The notes beneath the pieces were generated by a model. The model was not told where the DNA came from, did no database searches, and saw nothing but the letters and a program-made list of their open reading frames with translations. Positions 43,781-52,415 of a stretch of DNA of 64,000 nt are shown in pieces. Made by a program: the position numbers and the translations under genes. How positions within the stretch are numbered: position 1 is the stretch's first letter; every line of letters starts with the position of its first letter. Source of the stretch: Pseudomonadota bacterium (lineage in GTDB: Bacteria > Pseudomonadota > Alphaproteobacteria > Rhizobiales > Devosiaceae); contig JAEWLC010000053.1 of assembly GCA_023393475.1 (NCBI GenBank), positions 1 through 64,000 on the forward strand. The letters are read 5' to 3'.

Positions 43781-46525
43781 CTAGACCATGCGGGAAGAGC
43801 GCCCACTATTTGCCGGCCCGTCCCCCATGTTTCGCGCGTCGGGCATGGGTGAGCCTACCCATCCGTCGTCGGCCGGGGTCAGCAGCCAGGGCTCGGTCCG
43901 CAGCCGGAGCATCACCTCGATGCGGTTGGCGGCGCTGAACTTGCCGAGCACCGCCGAGACCTGGTGCTCGATGGTGCGCGGCGAACGCGACAGGTGGCGG
44001 GCGATATCCTTGTTGCTCCGGCCCTCGGCGATCAGCCGCAGCACCTGCTGCTCGCTGGCGGTAAGGCCCATCGGGTGCTGCCGCGAGCTCGCATAGGGGC
44101 CGCGCCTGACCCGCGGCATCTCCTGCGTCACGCCCAAGAGCTGCGCCCGGTTGCGCGCCAGCAGCATCGCCTGCCGCGCCTCGATTCCGTCGAAGATCGA
44201 CATCGCCTGCGGCAGCGCCGCCGCCGCGCCATCCGCTATCTGCAGCAGCGCGATCCCCGCCTCGTAGGGCAGACCCAGCCGCGTCCACTCCTCGGCGGCT
44301 TGTGCCGGCTGCCCCGCGAGTTCGAGCCCCCAGGCCGGCGGTACGTTACGGGCCCGAACCGGCAGCGGCTCCGTCATCTCGCAGCGTTGCCACCAGGCCG
44401 CGAGTTCACCGAGGTCCCACTGCCGCAACCCGCTCAGCTCGATCTCGGTCAGAGCCTGCAGCTGGGCACGCGCCGCCTCGAGATCCTGCTTCAGCCAGGC
44501 GGCCTCGACCAGTGCGATGCGCACCGGGAATATGCGCTGCGGCTCGCCCGTCGGCAGGCCCTCCTCCAGCGCCCGTTCGAGCGCCTGCTGCCCCTCCGGC
44601 TCGTTCATCCGCATCTGCACCCGGCCGAGCACCGTCAGCGCCGGTAGGTGCATCACCACCGGCAGCCGCTCCATGCCGATCACCCCCTGCGCGATGGTCT
44701 CCGCCTCGCGCAACCGCCCCTGCTCCATCCTCAGCTGCGCCTGCCGCCCGAGCAGGTACTGCGTCGAGGAATCGAGGTCGTGCCGCGCCGCGAACGCGAT
44801 GCCTTCGGCCAGCAGCCGCTCCGCGAGCTCGAAGTCCTTGTAGACCACGGCATACTCGGCAAAGTTCGTGTAGGCGCGGGCCGCGTGGTCGTGGAAGCCG
44901 TGCTGCAGCGCCAGCGTCAGCCCCTCCTCCATCACTTCGCGCCCGCCCGGCTGCCCATCGAACAGCATCGCCGTGCCGACATTGTTGAGCGCGTGGACCC
45001 GCGTCTCGACTACCCCCAGTTCGTCGGCGAGGCGGATCGCCCGCCAGCCCCAGTCGATGGCATCGGCGAACCGGTAGTGCAGCATGTTGAGCTGCGAGCG
45101 CGTGCTGTAGGCCATGGCCAGCTCTTCGCCCGGGCCGGTGCCCTCCACTTCCTCCACCGCGAGGTCGGCAAAGTTCCGCGCCTCGTCGCCCTCGCCCCGC
45201 CGCCAGTGCAGCCGCGACAGCAGCCGGTAGTTGAGGCTGACCTTGGCGCTGTTGCCCAGCTCGCGCCAGATGGCGATCGCCCGGTGATGGCTCTTGATGA
45301 TGTCGTTGTAGTCGTAGAGCCCGAGGCTCGCCTCATAGGCCCAGCTCTCGTGCAGCTGCGCCGCCAGCTCCGGCTCCGCCTCGTCGACATACTCGAGCGC
45401 CGTGGCGAGGAACGAAGCAGCTTGCTGGTGGGCTCCAAGCCGCGAGGCGCGGCTGGCCGCGCGTGGCGCCAGCTCCAGCACCTTGCCGCCATCCTCGGCT
45501 CCAGCGGCATGGTGAACGCGCCGCGCCAGGTGCAGCATGCTGTCCTGCCCGGGCAACGTAGCGAGCGCTGCCTCGACCTTGCTGTGGAACGAGCGCTGCA
45601 GGCTGGACGACAGGCGGTCGAGCGTTGCCTGCCGCGCCAGTTCGTGACGGAACGAGATGTCGCCGCGCTCGTCGCGCCGCAGCAGCCCTCGGCTGACCGC
45701 CATGTCGACCGGCGCCTCGGCCCCCTCGCCCAGCAGTGCCTTGATCAGCCCCAGTTCCACCGTGCCGGGGACGATGCTGATCATCTCGAGCACGTCGCGT
45801 TCCCCCGGCGTCAATCGCGACAGCCGCGACCACACCGCGTCGCGGATCGAGTCCGGCACTTCGCCCGCATCCTCCGATCCGGCCGCGAGGAGCTCCGTCA
45901 CGAAGAACGGATTTCCGGCCGTCACGCGGTAGAGGCTGTCGCTGGCCCGCCCCGCTTCGAGCGCCAGTTCCTGTACCGCCGCCGGCGACAGCGGCCCGAG
46001 CTTGATGCGGTGCACTGCCGCCGAGGGCAGGTCGCCGAGCACGTAGGACAGCGGATGGTTGGTGGCGATCTCGTCGCTTCGCGCCGTCAGCACCACCATC
46101 ACCGGCAACAGCCCGATCCGGCGGCCGAGATACTTGACGAGATCGAGCGTCGCGTTGTCGGCCCAGTGCAGGTCCTCGAGGATCAGGAGCTGCGGCCGGC
46201 CGTCGTCCTGCAGCTGGTTGAGCACGGCCGGAAACAGCCGGTCGGGCGATACCGATTGCTCCAGCAGCGCCTCGACCTCCGGACCGAGCGAACGCGCGAT
46301 GTCATGCAACGGCCCCAGCGGCCGCGGCGTGAACAGCGCCTCGCACCACCCCCATGAGACATGGAAATCGCCGGCATGCCCTTCGGCGAACGCCTGCAGC
46401 AGCGTAGTCTTGCCGATCCCGGCCTCGCCCTCGATCAGCACCGTGCCGCCATGGCCCGCCAGCGTACGCTCGCTTGCTTCTCGCAAGACATCGAGCGCCG
46501 TCGAACGTTCGAGTAGCTTCCGCAT
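43781..46525 (-). CDS. Large ATP-binding LuxR-family (LAL) transcriptional regulator
   Basis: A 914-residue STAND-type regulator. An N-terminal AAA-like ATPase carries Walker A GEAGIGKT at 33-40 and Walker B LLILEDLHWAD near residue 123, a long middle part consists of TPR-like helical repeats, and a C-terminal LuxR helix-turn-helix lies at about 830-890 (LTASEQQVLRLIAEGRSNKDIA). LAL regulators bind ATP and an inducer in the repeat region and then activate nearby operons. Its position just upstream of the membrane-protein and decarboxylase genes on the same strand makes these likely targets. ATG 46525 (MRKLLERS) is preferred to ATG 46555. Confidence 0.92.
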   Translation of the reverse strand: MRKLLERSTALDVLREASERTLAGHGGTVLIEGEAGIGKTTLLQAFAEGHAGDFHVSWGWCEALFTPRPLGPLHDIARSLGPEVEALLEQSVSPDRLFPAVLNQLQDDGRPQLLILEDLHWADNATLDLVKYLGRRIGLLPVMVVLTARSDEIATNHPLSYVLGDLPSAAVHRIKLGPLSPAAVQELALEAGRASDSLYRVTAGNPFFVTELLAAGSEDAGEVPDSIRDAVWSRLSRLTPGERDVLEMISIVPGTVELGLIKALLGEGAEAPVDMAVSRGLLRRDERGDISFRHELARQATLDRLSSSLQRSFHSKVEAALATLPGQDSMLHLARRVHHAAGAEDGGKVLELAPRAASRASRLGAHQQAASFLATALEYVDEAEPELAAQLHESWAYEASLGLYDYNDIIKSHHRAIAIWRELGNSAKVSLNYRLLSRLHWRRGEGDEARNFADLAVEEVEGTGPGEELAMAYSTRSQLNMLHYRFADAIDWGWRAIRLADELGVVETRVHALNNVGTAMLFDGQPGGREVMEEGLTLALQHGFHDHAARAYTNFAEYAVVYKDFELAERLLAEGIAFAARHDLDSSTQYLLGRQAQLRMEQGRLREAETIAQGVIGMERLPVVMHLPALTVLGRVQMRMNEPEGQQALERALEEGLPTGEPQRIFPVRIALVEAAWLKQDLEAARAQLQALTEIELSGLRQWDLGELAAWWQRCEMTEPLPVRARNVPPAWGLELAGQPAQAAEEWTRLGLPYEAGIALLQIADGAAAALPQAMSIFDGIEARQAMLLARNRAQLLGVTQEMPRVRRGPYASSRQHPMGLTASEQQVLRLIAEGRSNKDIARHLSRSPRTIEHQVSAVLGKFSAANRIEVMLRLRTEPWLLTPADDGWVGSPMPDARNMGDGPANSGRSSRMV

Positions 46526-46684
46526 TGCTTGCCGCCAGCAGTCCGTTACAGGCAAAATGCAGTCACAACTATGTTTTCAATGCGGCGCTGCAAATGCTGG
46601 TGTGATGTTACCTGCACAACAGGATTGCTGCCCGGCAAGGCTCTCACCGCAAGCAGCTGGCCTGCACGCGAGCACCGGTCCGCA

Positions 46685-47437
46685 CTAGATTACAGCACCG
46701 GCCTCGACGAGCCGCTCCAGAAGATCCTCCGTAATGCGGCCGGTGATCTCGTAGTTATGGTAGACCTCGAAGCTACGAATGGCCTTTTCCGTTGCTTTGC
46801 CCGCGACGCCGTCAATCGCACCGTGAAGAAAACCGAGGCTACCCAGCCCGCGCTGGATCTTGGCAACCAGCACCGGGTCGGAAGGGTCGAACTCATCGCG
46901 ACGGGCATCCTCCGTTGTAGCTTGGGCACTCTGAGGGTCCGTGACGGCAATCTCTCCCGGATTGTCAGGATTTGATGGCGACCCTTCGCTCGAGGGGAGA
47001 TAAAGGATCGGGTCCACAGGCGTCGCGCCCTTGCGTAGTTCAAAGTGGAGCTGGGGGTGACTGACATTGCCGGTGTGGCCGACGGTGGCGATCGTGTCGC
47101 CCCGCATGACGTTGCTGCCCCTGTCGACCTCGATCTCCTGAAGGTGCGCGTAGGCGGATACGTAGTCGTTCGGGTGGCGAAGCAGTATGAGATTGCCATA
47201 CCCCTCGACGCCATCGCCGACATAGATGACCACGCCATTCGCGACGGCATGAACCGGTGCACCCTCCGGTGCGTCGATGTTGATCCCGGTTCCCTCGTTG
47301 GACGTGAAGTCTGCAATGACCATGCCAGCGGCGGGCCAGTAGAGGGGAGGGTCGGATTGTCCCTTGGCCTGATGCAGACCGCCCAGGGCCGAGGATATGG
47401 TCACCAGGGCGAACAACAGTCTCCGCAAGTCGCTCAT
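46685..47437 (-). CDS. Exported M23 peptidase with a peptidoglycan-binding domain
   Basis: A 250-residue protein with a signal peptide (about 1-26), a LytM/M23 domain at 35-145 and a C-terminal PG_binding_1-like domain at 190-245 (VAKIQRGLGSLGFLHGAIDGVAG). The catalytic motif HPQLHFELRKG is present with YVSAYAHLQ before it; the first zinc His (usually HxxxD) appears as GTGINIDAPEG without His, so one zinc ligand may be missing and the domain could be non-catalytic. The start overlaps the upstream stop as ATGA. It is the last gene of a three-gene envelope operon. Confidence 0.85.
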   Translation of the reverse strand: MSDLRRLLFALVTISSALGGLHQAKGQSDPPLYWPAAGMVIADFTSNEGTGINIDAPEGAPVHAVANGVVIYVGDGVEGYGNLILLRHPNDYVSAYAHLQEIEVDRGSNVMRGDTIATVGHTGNVSHPQLHFELRKGATPVDPILYLPSSEGSPSNPDNPGEIAVTDPQSAQATTEDARRDEFDPSDPVLVAKIQRGLGSLGFLHGAIDGVAGKATEKAIRSFEVYHNYEITGRITEDLLERLVEAGAVI

Positions 47438-48321
47438 TGCGGCACACTCGCTGGGACACCTATGACCGCGATGGCGTTCGCGAGCGGAATATCGCTGAAG
47501 CCGAAGACCCTCTCACCCACCGCCATGCCGGCTGTTGTGTGACCACTCAGTCGCATGGCCCGGTCGCAATGGACCTGATTGGCCAGAAAGTCCGCAAAGA
47601 CCGAGAGTTCCAGCGGCGTCGAAACGCCCAGTACAAACTGACCATTCCCGTCGACGCAGACGAACGCCTGTTCCTGGACGGACCGGACCAGGTTGAGTTC
47701 GCCCGCAGATATCGCATCGAGGTCGTCATACCTGCTTCGGCCGCTCTCGACGATCATCGGTCCGGATTGGAGGCAGCTCTCGTATTGGGAGGTGTCGAAG
47801 TCCTCCGAGGAAACCAGCACCGCACCGGCATCGGATTCGCAGAGCACGACCGTCGTCAGCCAGCTGGCATGGTTTTTCGCGAAGCGATGCCCATCGACGA
47901 CCACCAGCCCCAGGGCAACCGGCGGCGAAAAGGATTTCAGATAGCCCCCTGAGAGCACGGCAAGTGCACCAGTCTTGCCTAGAAACTCCGTCAGGAGAAA
48001 TGCCGGGTCACTCTGCGGCGAGCCCTGAAGATATATGTCACGCAGGCAAGCCTCGCGTCCGTCGGCGCTCTGGTCGGTGCCGGTCGTTTCGCAGAGCCGC
48101 GTGGTGCTTGGTTCCGGGAATAGCCAGGGGCTGCCGGCCGCAACGATTTGAATCCTTGCCGAGGCGCCATCGACCCTGACGAGGTCGAGGCCGCCATCCT
48201 CGCCGACATCGTGATGCTCCACCGCTATTCCAGGCGGCGTTGCTTGATCCTGCGCCGCGGAAGGGATCGCCTGAAGCCCCCCCAGCATCAGCAGCATCAG
48301 AACGCGAAGCTCCAGCCTCAC
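47434..48321 (-). CDS. Exported phosphodiester glycosidase (NAGPA) family protein
   Basis: A 295-residue protein with a signal peptide (LMLLMLGGLQAIPSAAQ) and the NAGPA-like fold: AVLSGGYLKSFSPPVALGLVVVDG, CLQSGPMIVESG and FVCVDGNGQFVLGVSTPLELSVFADFL. Family members uncover GlcNAc-1-P diesters or act on cell-wall glycans. In the usual C-terminal motif LDGGGS this protein has LSGHTTAG, so activity is uncertain. GTG 48321 follows the TAA of the upstream gene by one base; the longer frame overlaps that gene and is not used. Confidence 0.75.
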   Translation of the reverse strand: MRLELRVLMLLMLGGLQAIPSAAQDQATPPGIAVEHHDVGEDGGLDLVRVDGASARIQIVAAGSPWLFPEPSTTRLCETTGTDQSADGREACLRDIYLQGSPQSDPAFLLTEFLGKTGALAVLSGGYLKSFSPPVALGLVVVDGHRFAKNHASWLTTVVLCESDAGAVLVSSEDFDTSQYESCLQSGPMIVESGRSRYDDLDAISAGELNLVRSVQEQAFVCVDGNGQFVLGVSTPLELSVFADFLANQVHCDRAMRLSGHTTAGMAVGERVFGFSDIPLANAIAVIGVPASVPQ

Positions 48322-48322
48322 C

Positions 48323-49084
48323 TTACGTCCCCGGCAGATTGAGAGCGGGCGTAACGAAGGCGACATACTGGATTTCGGTGTTTGCATCAGGACCGGCCTC
48401 GTTGATCGCAAGCTGGATACGGAGCGAGTAGAGGTACTCAAACACCCCGTCGTTTGGCTCAAGCGGGATGATCTCGCTGATGGCGGCGTCATTTGACTCG
48501 CTACGCAAAAGCTCCGTTACGTCTCTGTCGAAGAAGCCCTCTTCTCTGAGGGACAAAGGTACGCCGCTCCGGGGCACCACTCGAACCGAGTCCCCAGTTT
48601 CGAGGTTCGCCACCTTGATGAGGAGCCTTACGCGATGCCCTTCGGGCACGAACAGGTAGATGGTCTCCGCAGGGGCGGCCTGGGTAAGCGCGAAGCGCCC
48701 GGCTGAGAGGGTGCCGACCTTGTTCTCGAATGAAGAGCCAATGGCAGCCGTCACGAGGCTGTCGACGGCCGTCTCAAACCGACCGTCCTCCTCCGTCAGC
48801 CGCCCGACCAGGTAGCTTTCGAGATCCTTGTACAGCGCCGAGTCCTTGTCCTCGAGCTGGCGGCTGATGCCGCTTGCAAGGCGGTCATCAACGATCTCGT
48901 TTACATACGTCCATGAGAGGGCCCACCACCCGGATATGCTGATGAGGACCGCGCCGGCGACAATACCTATCCAACGCTTGTTCATCTCAACCAAGATACT
49001 GGTCATCCAGTTCTTGGGTGCTTCATCTGTCCTTGGTGCCGGATTCTGTTTCGGAGCAACTTTGCGTTTTGGCGGTGTAGTCAT
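48323..49084 (-). CDS. Single-span membrane protein of unknown function
   Basis: A 253-residue protein with a basic, Pro-rich cytoplasmic N-terminus (about 1-35), one helix at about 37-58 (WIGIVAGAVLISISGWWALSW) and a ~190-residue outer part with predicted beta structure (ETIYLFVPEGHRVRLLIKVANLETGD). No family recognised. It heads the operon with the NAGPA and M23 genes, so it may anchor or organise them at the membrane. Codon use appears less GC-biased than in neighbouring loci. Confidence 0.75.
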   Translation of the reverse strand: MTTPPKRKVAPKQNPAPRTDEAPKNWMTSILVEMNKRWIGIVAGAVLISISGWWALSWTYVNEIVDDRLASGISRQLEDKDSALYKDLESYLVGRLTEEDGRFETAVDSLVTAAIGSSFENKVGTLSAGRFALTQAAPAETIYLFVPEGHRVRLLIKVANLETGDSVRVVPRSGVPLSLREEGFFDRDVTELLRSESNDAAISEIIPLEPNDGVFEYLYSLRIQLAINEAGPDANTEIQYVAFVTPALNLPGT

Positions 49085-49372
49085 TTACTCCACCCGACGA
49101 TCAACGGCGCCAGAACAAAATCATAAACTCCTGCCTTAATAAATGTACAGACAATAGAGACCCTATCCCCTGTCTATACCGAACATCATCTCCATCCGTA
49201 AGCTGACTATGCTTAAGTGCAGGAAGTATAATAGGTTTCCGCCTCGGGGACGTCGGTTGGAAATTGGCGTGACAGGGCAGTCGAAGACAGCAGTCTCTAC
49301 CTGAGCCAGAGCCCCCCCTCTCCGGTGGTCCCATCCCCCGTCCTGTGGCATAAGCCTCATCGGCTTGGGGGG

Positions 49373-50626
49373 ATGGTCGTGGCCGATCGGGGCGGGTTCA
49401 GAGCGCTTCTGCAGCATCCCGGCTTTGTGCCGCTCTGGATCGCCGACGGGCTCTCCAACCTTGGCATCTTCACCTTCACGCTGGCCCTGCAGTTCCTGAT
49501 GATCGAAGTCATCGGCGCCAACCAGCTTGAGATCGGCCTCGTGCGCTCCGCGCAGTGGCTGCCCTTTCTGCTCTTCGGCCTGATCTCCGGTGTGGTTGTC
49601 GATCGGGTGCGCCGCAAGCACCTGCTGGTCGCAACCGATGTGGCCAGTTCAGCGATCCTCTTCTCCATCGCGGGCCTCGCCATCCTGGGCGTGCTGACCA
49701 TGCCGGTGCTGACCATCCTGGTCTTCGCCCTCGGCTCGGTGGCCGTCCTCAATGGCGGCACGCACCAATCCTTCGTCGCCGACCTGCTGCCCCCGCGCCT
49801 GCTCACCAAAGGCAACGTGGCGCTGAGCCAGACCTACACGGCGGCGCAGACCCTCGGGCCCATCATCGGCGGTTTGCTCGTGCGCCTCGTCGGGGCACCG
49901 CTGGCCATGGTGGCCAACGGCTTTACCTACGCAGTCTCCGCGCTTCTCCTCTGGCGGGTGCCCGACATGGACCGCGAGCGCCCGGCGGCCCGCCGTTCCG
50001 TCATCGGCGATCTCAGGCAGGGCGTGGCCTATGTCTATCGCCACCCGCACCTCTCGCCCTATGCGCTGACGCTCCACACCTGGTTCATCGGCAATAGCAT
50101 CGCCGGCACCATCTACGTCTTTCATGCCGCCTCGATCGGCCTCGACAGCACCATGATCGGCCTGACCCTCGCCTGCGTCGGAATAGCCGGCATCGTCGGA
50201 GCGGCGCTGGCGGAGCGAGCGTCGAACCGGTTCGGACTTGGCGTCGTCGTCGCCGCATCCGACCTCCTCACCGGCGCCGGCTGGCTGCTCATCGCCATCG
50301 TGCCGGCGGGCGAAACGGCACTATGGGCCATCTGCGCGGCACAGCTTCTCTATGGCTTCGGGCTGGGCATCCGCGGCCCGCTCGAGGGCAGCTATCGCAA
50401 CGCCGTGACCCCGTCCGAGCTTCGCGGGCGCATGAACACGACCATCCGCTCGATCAACTGGGGCCTGATTGCGGTGGCGGCGCCGCTAGGCGGATGGCTG
50501 GCCTATTCGTTCGGCGATCGCGTTGCCCTCGCCATCGGTGGCAGCATCATCATCGCCGCCGGCCTCGTCCTCGGCGCGAGCCGCTTCCGCCTCGCGGTAA
50601 TGCCGAAGGACGACGAGGCCACCTGA
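49373..50626 (+). CDS. MFS transporter (enterobactin exporter EntS-like)
   Basis: A 417-residue transporter with twelve hydrophobic helices, split by a cytoplasmic loop around residue 190-200. The motif GVVVDRVRRKHLLV between helices 2 and 3 is the MFS signature. It belongs to the MFS_3/EntS-like group of exporters, whose substrates range from siderophores to macrolides. ATG 49373 starts MVVADRGGFRALL with a G-run directly before it; longer readings have no ribosome site. The substrate is unknown. Confidence 0.9.
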   Translation: MVVADRGGFRALLQHPGFVPLWIADGLSNLGIFTFTLALQFLMIEVIGANQLEIGLVRSAQWLPFLLFGLISGVVVDRVRRKHLLVATDVASSAILFSIAGLAILGVLTMPVLTILVFALGSVAVLNGGTHQSFVADLLPPRLLTKGNVALSQTYTAAQTLGPIIGGLLVRLVGAPLAMVANGFTYAVSALLLWRVPDMDRERPAARRSVIGDLRQGVAYVYRHPHLSPYALTLHTWFIGNSIAGTIYVFHAASIGLDSTMIGLTLACVGIAGIVGAALAERASNRFGLGVVVAASDLLTGAGWLLIAIVPAGETALWAICAAQLLYGFGLGIRGPLEGSYRNAVTPSELRGRMNTTIRSINWGLIAVAAPLGGWLAYSFGDRVALAIGGSIIIAAGLVLGASRFRLAVMPKDDEAT

Positions 50627-50695
50627 CGCGGCGGCCGCGCATCTCGCCGGTGATGTCAGGAACTGCTAGAGTGCCCCGGCTTCGGGGGGATCGGC

Positions 50696-51934
50696 GTGGG
50701 CGACATCCTTGACGTGGTGGTCATCGGCGCCGGCTGGGCCGGGCTCAGTATCAGCCATGGCCTCCGCACCGCGGGCATCCCCCATCTCGTCCTCGAGCGC
50801 GGACGCATAGGCGAAACGTGGCGCTCGCAGCGCTGGGACTCCTTTCACTTCAACATCCCTCGCGTCCTGACCGTGCTGCCCGGCGACCGCTACGACGGCA
50901 GCGATCCGGAAGGCGCGATGACGCGTGACGAGTTCGTCGCCATGCTGGAGGACTACACCGCCCGCCACCAGTTGCCCGTCCATGCCGGCGAGCCGGTGAT
51001 CGAGGTGACGCCCGCCCCGGCGGATCGCTTCCTCGTGCGGACGCCCGGGCGCAGCCTCGTAGCCCGGAACGTCGTCGTCGCCAGCGGCAGCCTCAACCGG
51101 CCGAAGCGCCCGGCCGTCTCGCGGCAGGTGCCTCCGCACCTCTCCCAGCTCGATGCCTCGGACTATCGTTCCGCTGCGTCGCTCGAACCGGGCGCGGTGC
51201 TGGTCGTGGGCAGCGGCCAGTCGGGCGGCCAGGTTGCGAAAGACCTCGCCGACGCCGGCCGCAACGTCTTCCTCGCAACAACGAGGATCGGCCGCATACC
51301 GCGCCGCTATCGCGGTCGGGACGTGGCTCTGTGGCTCGTCGACGGCAACATGCTGGAGCAGCGGCGCGAGGAGTTCGTCCTGCCCTCGGGTGCGTTCCCG
51401 GCCCGACCGCTGCAGGGCGCAACGGAAACGCTCAGCCTCCAGGCCCTGAGCGCCCAAGGCGTCGTGCTGCTCGGACGGCTGGAAAGCGCCGACGGCACGC
51501 TGCTGTCCTTTTCCGACGATGTCGCCGAGAACGTCCGCTTCGCCGACGAGGCATCCGAAGCCTTGCGCCGCCGGATCGACGACAACCTCGCTCTCCGCGG
51601 CATAGACGCCCCCGCCGCCACGGACGACCCGGCCGAAGTGACCCCGGCGAAAATTCCGTTGCCGCCGATAACCGCGCTCGACCTCACGGCCAGCGGCATC
51701 CGGACCATTGTCTGGTGTACCGGCTTCGACGGCGATTTCAGCTGGCTCAAGGTTCCCGGCGCCACCGGCCCCGATCAGCAGCCCTCCCAGGTGGACGGCA
51801 TCGGCACGGCAGGCGGCCTCTATTTTCCCGGGCTCGATTTCGCCTCGACCCGCAAGTCCGGCACAATCCTCGCCGCCGCCGAGGAATCGCGCACCATCGT
51901 GGCGCATATCCTCGGCCGCCTCGGCCGCGCCTGA
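50696..51934 (+). CDS. FAD-dependent flavoprotein monooxygenase (CzcO-like)
   Basis: A 412-residue class B flavin monooxygenase-type enzyme. It has the FAD-binding VVVIGAGWAGLSISHGL at the N-terminus, WRSQRWDSFHFN, and the second Rossmann motif VLVVGSGQSGGQVAKDL for NADPH near residue 175. It ends with TVWCTGFDGDFSWL-like residues typical of the group. Such enzymes hydroxylate N or S atoms or make esters from ketones. GTG 50696 follows GGGGGGA. It is 70 bases after the MFS gene and may be co-expressed. Confidence 0.9.
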   Translation: MGDILDVVVIGAGWAGLSISHGLRTAGIPHLVLERGRIGETWRSQRWDSFHFNIPRVLTVLPGDRYDGSDPEGAMTRDEFVAMLEDYTARHQLPVHAGEPVIEVTPAPADRFLVRTPGRSLVARNVVVASGSLNRPKRPAVSRQVPPHLSQLDASDYRSAASLEPGAVLVVGSGQSGGQVAKDLADAGRNVFLATTRIGRIPRRYRGRDVALWLVDGNMLEQRREEFVLPSGAFPARPLQGATETLSLQALSAQGVVLLGRLESADGTLLSFSDDVAENVRFADEASEALRRRIDDNLALRGIDAPAATDDPAEVTPAKIPLPPITALDLTASGIRTIVWCTGFDGDFSWLKVPGATGPDQQPSQVDGIGTAGGLYFPGLDFASTRKSGTILAAAEESRTIVAHILGRLGRA

Positions 51935-51950
51935 GCCTCTAGGGCGGCGA

Positions 51951-52181
51951 CTATGCCAGGATGTCGATTGCGGACTTCGTCATCTCGTCGGCCCGGCGCG
52001 CAACCTTGGCCAGCGCCTCGAACTGGTTCTGGTTGATCATCATGTCGACCATCTCCGCCCCGACATCCACGCCCTCGCCCGCCGGAGTCCCCGCCGTGGC
52101 GCGCGTGATGTTGGAGGCGTTGCGTTCAAACCGGGCCGAGGCGGCACTCATTCCGGCAGTAGCAATCGACAGAGCGGACAT
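51951..52181 (-). CDS. Minimal flagellar rod-like protein (FlgC-type termini only)
   Basis: A 76-residue protein that consists only of the two termini of rod/hook proteins: ALSIATAGMSAASARFERNASNI matches the N-terminal flg_bb_rod helix, and VDVGAEMVDMMINQNQFEALAKVARRADEM matches the C-terminal helix of FlgC-like proteins. The central domain of FlgC (about 60 residues) is missing. ATG 52181 has AGGAG nine bases upstream. It stands alone, far from other flagellar genes. It could assemble as a rod component or adaptor, or cap the axial interface. Confidence 0.75.
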   Translation of the reverse strand: MSALSIATAGMSAASARFERNASNITRATAGTPAGEGVDVGAEMVDMMINQNQFEALAKVARRADEMTKSAIDILA

Positions 52182-52415
52182 GGCAACCATCTCCTGATGA
52201 TGGCCCCTTTTTGCCACGAGCCCTCACTGCAACCGGTAAACGCCGAACCCGAAGTTTGATCGAGTTCACGGCTCGCCACTGCCACGCGCAACAGTCTTCG
52301 GATGACGGAAGGGTGGATTTCTGCAGGACCCGTTCCTATCTTCAGCACCATCCCGAAAGAACCAGCACGGCATTGGCCGTGACAGGCTTTCATTCTTGCG
52401 ACCAGGGTGGCCAAG

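Noticed and set aside
52195..52215. Sigma-54-like TGGCA element before the minimal rod protein gene
   Set aside because: The -12 half reads GGCC rather than TTGC, so the match is poor.
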